A stretch of DNA of 22,970 nucleotides from Elysia marginata (Eukaryota; Mollusca; Gastropoda; Plakobranchidae): contig BMAT01003588.1 in the NCBI GenBank assembly GCA_019649035.1, forward strand, positions 2,211 through 25,180, in the 5' to 3' direction. Below are positions 21,427 to 22,970 of this stretch, in pieces. The first letter of the stretch is position 1. Every line of letters begins with the position of its first letter. The notes under the pieces are model-generated. The model had not been told where the DNA came from and did not search any database. It worked only from the letters and a program-made list of their open reading frames with translations. The translations under genes and the position numbers were made by a program.

Positions 21427-21946
21427 CTGAAACGATCACATCAGTGCTTTATTATAAGGGAATGAAATCCTCAATGACATAATATGCTAGCGTGTAAAAT
21501 TTACATTAATATGTGATTGAAGACGCCCGTATTCGTTAGGAATCTTGTAAAAGGTCTGTTGTTTCGTGAAAAATATCCCATATCTTTTCAAAGTAATTGA
21601 AAATGTATTATTATTGCACAGAGATCTTGTTTTTTAAAGGGCTGTAGCCCGAGACCAGTGGCGCCCGCTTATCCCGCTTGCCTCAGACAGAATACAGGAG
21701 GCTGCAGTCAGGAAACGTTGCCACTTTTAATTCAAAGAAAAAATAAATCCTGTGTAATGTGTCCACGCAAGTCTTGAAAAGAATTAGGCCATTTTAAGTC
21801 TATTAACTAACAAGTACTAAAAGTAAAACAAGGTTGATTAAGGGTTGGTATATATATCTCTAAAATCACATTTGGTCCCTCCACCTTTTATTTTTTATCT
21901 TGTTTTATGAGAACATTTAAACTGAATATACCTAAGCACTACTTAC
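21427..21946. other. GPCR intron
   Basis: AT-rich intron bounded on the minus strand by GTAAGT and TTTCAG. No other feature is seen. Confidence 0.7.
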
Positions 21947-22013
21947 CAGAAGAATGAGACCTACAGGTCCAGCAAAAGCCCAGATAAAATAACGTTCTGT
22001 AGTCAACCAGCAA
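21947..22013 (-). CDS. Latrophilin-like adhesion GPCR, ECL2-TM5 exon
   Basis: Acceptor TTGTTTTACCCCAG on the minus strand ends at 22014; a consensus donor GTAAGT begins at 21946. The first base completes a Phe codon, then CWLTTERYFIWAFAGPVGLILL follows in pieces: CWL carries the conserved extracellular loop 2 cysteine that pairs with TM3, and FIWAFAGPVGLILL is TM5. Latrophilins read CWL...NYFIWSFIGPV here. Phase agrees with both neighbours. Confidence 0.9.
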
Positions 22014-22112
22014 CTGGGGTAAAACAAGATGAGAAATATTACATCAAAACTATGAGGCGCATTTTGGTTTTAGCTACCACGGAAAATTTTCGTTTCTTCA
22101 AAATAAAAACAG

Positions 22113-22146
22113 CATCTCTCTCTCTCTTTCTCTCTGTGTCTATCTG

Positions 22147-22189
<43 letters not shown>

Positions 22190-22200
22190 CTATCTCTCTC
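22113..22200. repeat. CT-rich and (TATC)n microsatellite in intron
   Basis: CTCTCT units then about 12 TATC units and again CTCT, in the GPCR intron between the TM4 and TM5 exons. Confidence 0.93.
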
Positions 22201-22433
22201 ATGACATGCAAAAACCATTGATTTCTAATTTTGATTGTTTTTGTGAAGTTATAAAATGCTCTTCCAATTGTCCAAATTTGTTGCTTTCTTATTTTAAAAA
22301 GCAACTTTTGTAACAATTATGCACTATTTGGAATGAAGTGACCCAATTGTAACTTTTATAAAAGAGCACTCTTTATTAAACATGTTTACAGAACAAATAA
22401 AGTTTTATTAACTTTAGTTTAATGTAAACTTAC

Positions 22434-22500
22434 AACTTCTCTGTGCCATATCCTTCATGGTAAAATAAAAGAGAGACACCGACGATAACAGTTGGTACTC
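22434..22500 (-). CDS. Latrophilin-like adhesion GPCR, TM4-ECL2 exon
   Basis: Acceptor CAATTTTCAG on the minus strand ends at 22501; a consensus donor GTAAGT starts at 22433. Read in phase 2 it encodes VPTVIVGVSLLFYHEGYGTEK, the end of TM4 and start of extracellular loop 2, matching the adhesion-GPCR pattern (G.P)AL(V)VG(IS)......YGT(E/D)K. This is the most upstream exon found. TM1-TM3, the GAIN domain and the N-terminal ectodomain should lie to the right of the window. Confidence 0.88.
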
Positions 22501-22931
22501 CTGAAAATTGAATTTAAAAGTAGACACAGAAAATAATATCAACACTTTAAACTTCATACCTTTTGTAAAAATCTAGTTAAAAGCGCTTAAGAGTTCATTT
22601 TAAATACCCCAAGTTCGATCACTGAAAAGGCCAAGGAGAAAAATTAGTTTAAATATCTGTTAACGATATAAAGAAAAATATTAATGTATGATACAAATTA
22701 ATAACCTGAAAAAATACATTTGCATTTTTAGAATTTGTCCAATTTTTTTTATACAATTAGATATCTTTAAGCAAACTTTATTCGAGAACCTGCTCGCAAA
22801 CAATCACGAGAGGTGTATGTCTACAAAAATAACATAGGCGCAAACTTAGACTGTCAAAAATACTCGTAGCTTTAACAAACTAATTTTCTAACAGTAGAAC
22901 TACTGATAGCAGTAGCAATGGAAGTTATACT
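22501..22931. other. GPCR intron, no exon recognised
   Basis: AT-rich sequence upstream, in minus sense, of the TM4 exon. No TM3 exon was recognised before the right edge. Confidence 0.6.
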
Positions 22932-22933
22932 GA

Positions 22934-22970
<37 letters not shown>
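22932..22970. repeat. (AGT)n microsatellite at window edge
   Basis: Pure AGT/GTA units running off the right edge. Confidence 0.95.

Overview
The window is animal nuclear DNA. It is AT-rich, its genes are split by introns with GT..AG borders, it carries many di-, tri- and tetranucleotide microsatellites, and it has at least one clear tRNA-derived SINE. Gene content (a CARD adaptor, an adhesion GPCR, an organic solute transporter alpha-like protein) together with the SINE and microsatellite style suggests a lophotrochozoan, most likely a gastropod mollusc. This placement is inferred from style and was not tested by any search.

Layout, left to right. Positions 1-2140 hold microsatellites and a tRNA-derived SINE (about 1536-1878). 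At 2201-2358 on the minus strand is one internal exon of an OST-alpha/SLC51A-like membrane transporter; its other exons were not found. From 2359 to 11569 no coding gene could be supported. This stretch holds a TCTAGA-rich repeat cluster (3560-4071), an ATT microsatellite, and a probable second SINE on the minus strand (about 9447-9737) whose tail runs into a GATA/GA microsatellite. From 11570 to 16281 on the plus strand, five coding exons join in frame into a 680-residue protein with an N-terminal CARD domain and a long helical, coiled-coil-prone body. This is the best-resolved complete coding sequence in the window.

The region 16282-19564 between the two convergent genes contains the CARD gene 3' UTR, microsatellites and two doubtful small ORFs (18218-18502 minus, 18708-18800 plus, the latter with a TATA-like box and an AATAAA). 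From 19565 to 22500 on the minus strand, five exons encode the last 231 residues of a latrophilin-like adhesion GPCR (end of TM4 to the C-terminal tail). The rest of that gene lies beyond the right edge. One of its introns contains a near-perfect 104-bp-arm palindrome, the most unusual DNA structure seen here.

The three genes do not form a visible functional unit: they lie on different strands and belong to unrelated families. The CARD protein is a plausible scaffold for CARD-CARD signalling in innate immunity or cell death. The GPCR is a plausible adhesion and signalling receptor, and the transporter exon belongs to a bile-acid/steroid transporter family. No LTR element, retrovirus, Polinton, CRISPR array or functional tRNA/rRNA gene was recognised.
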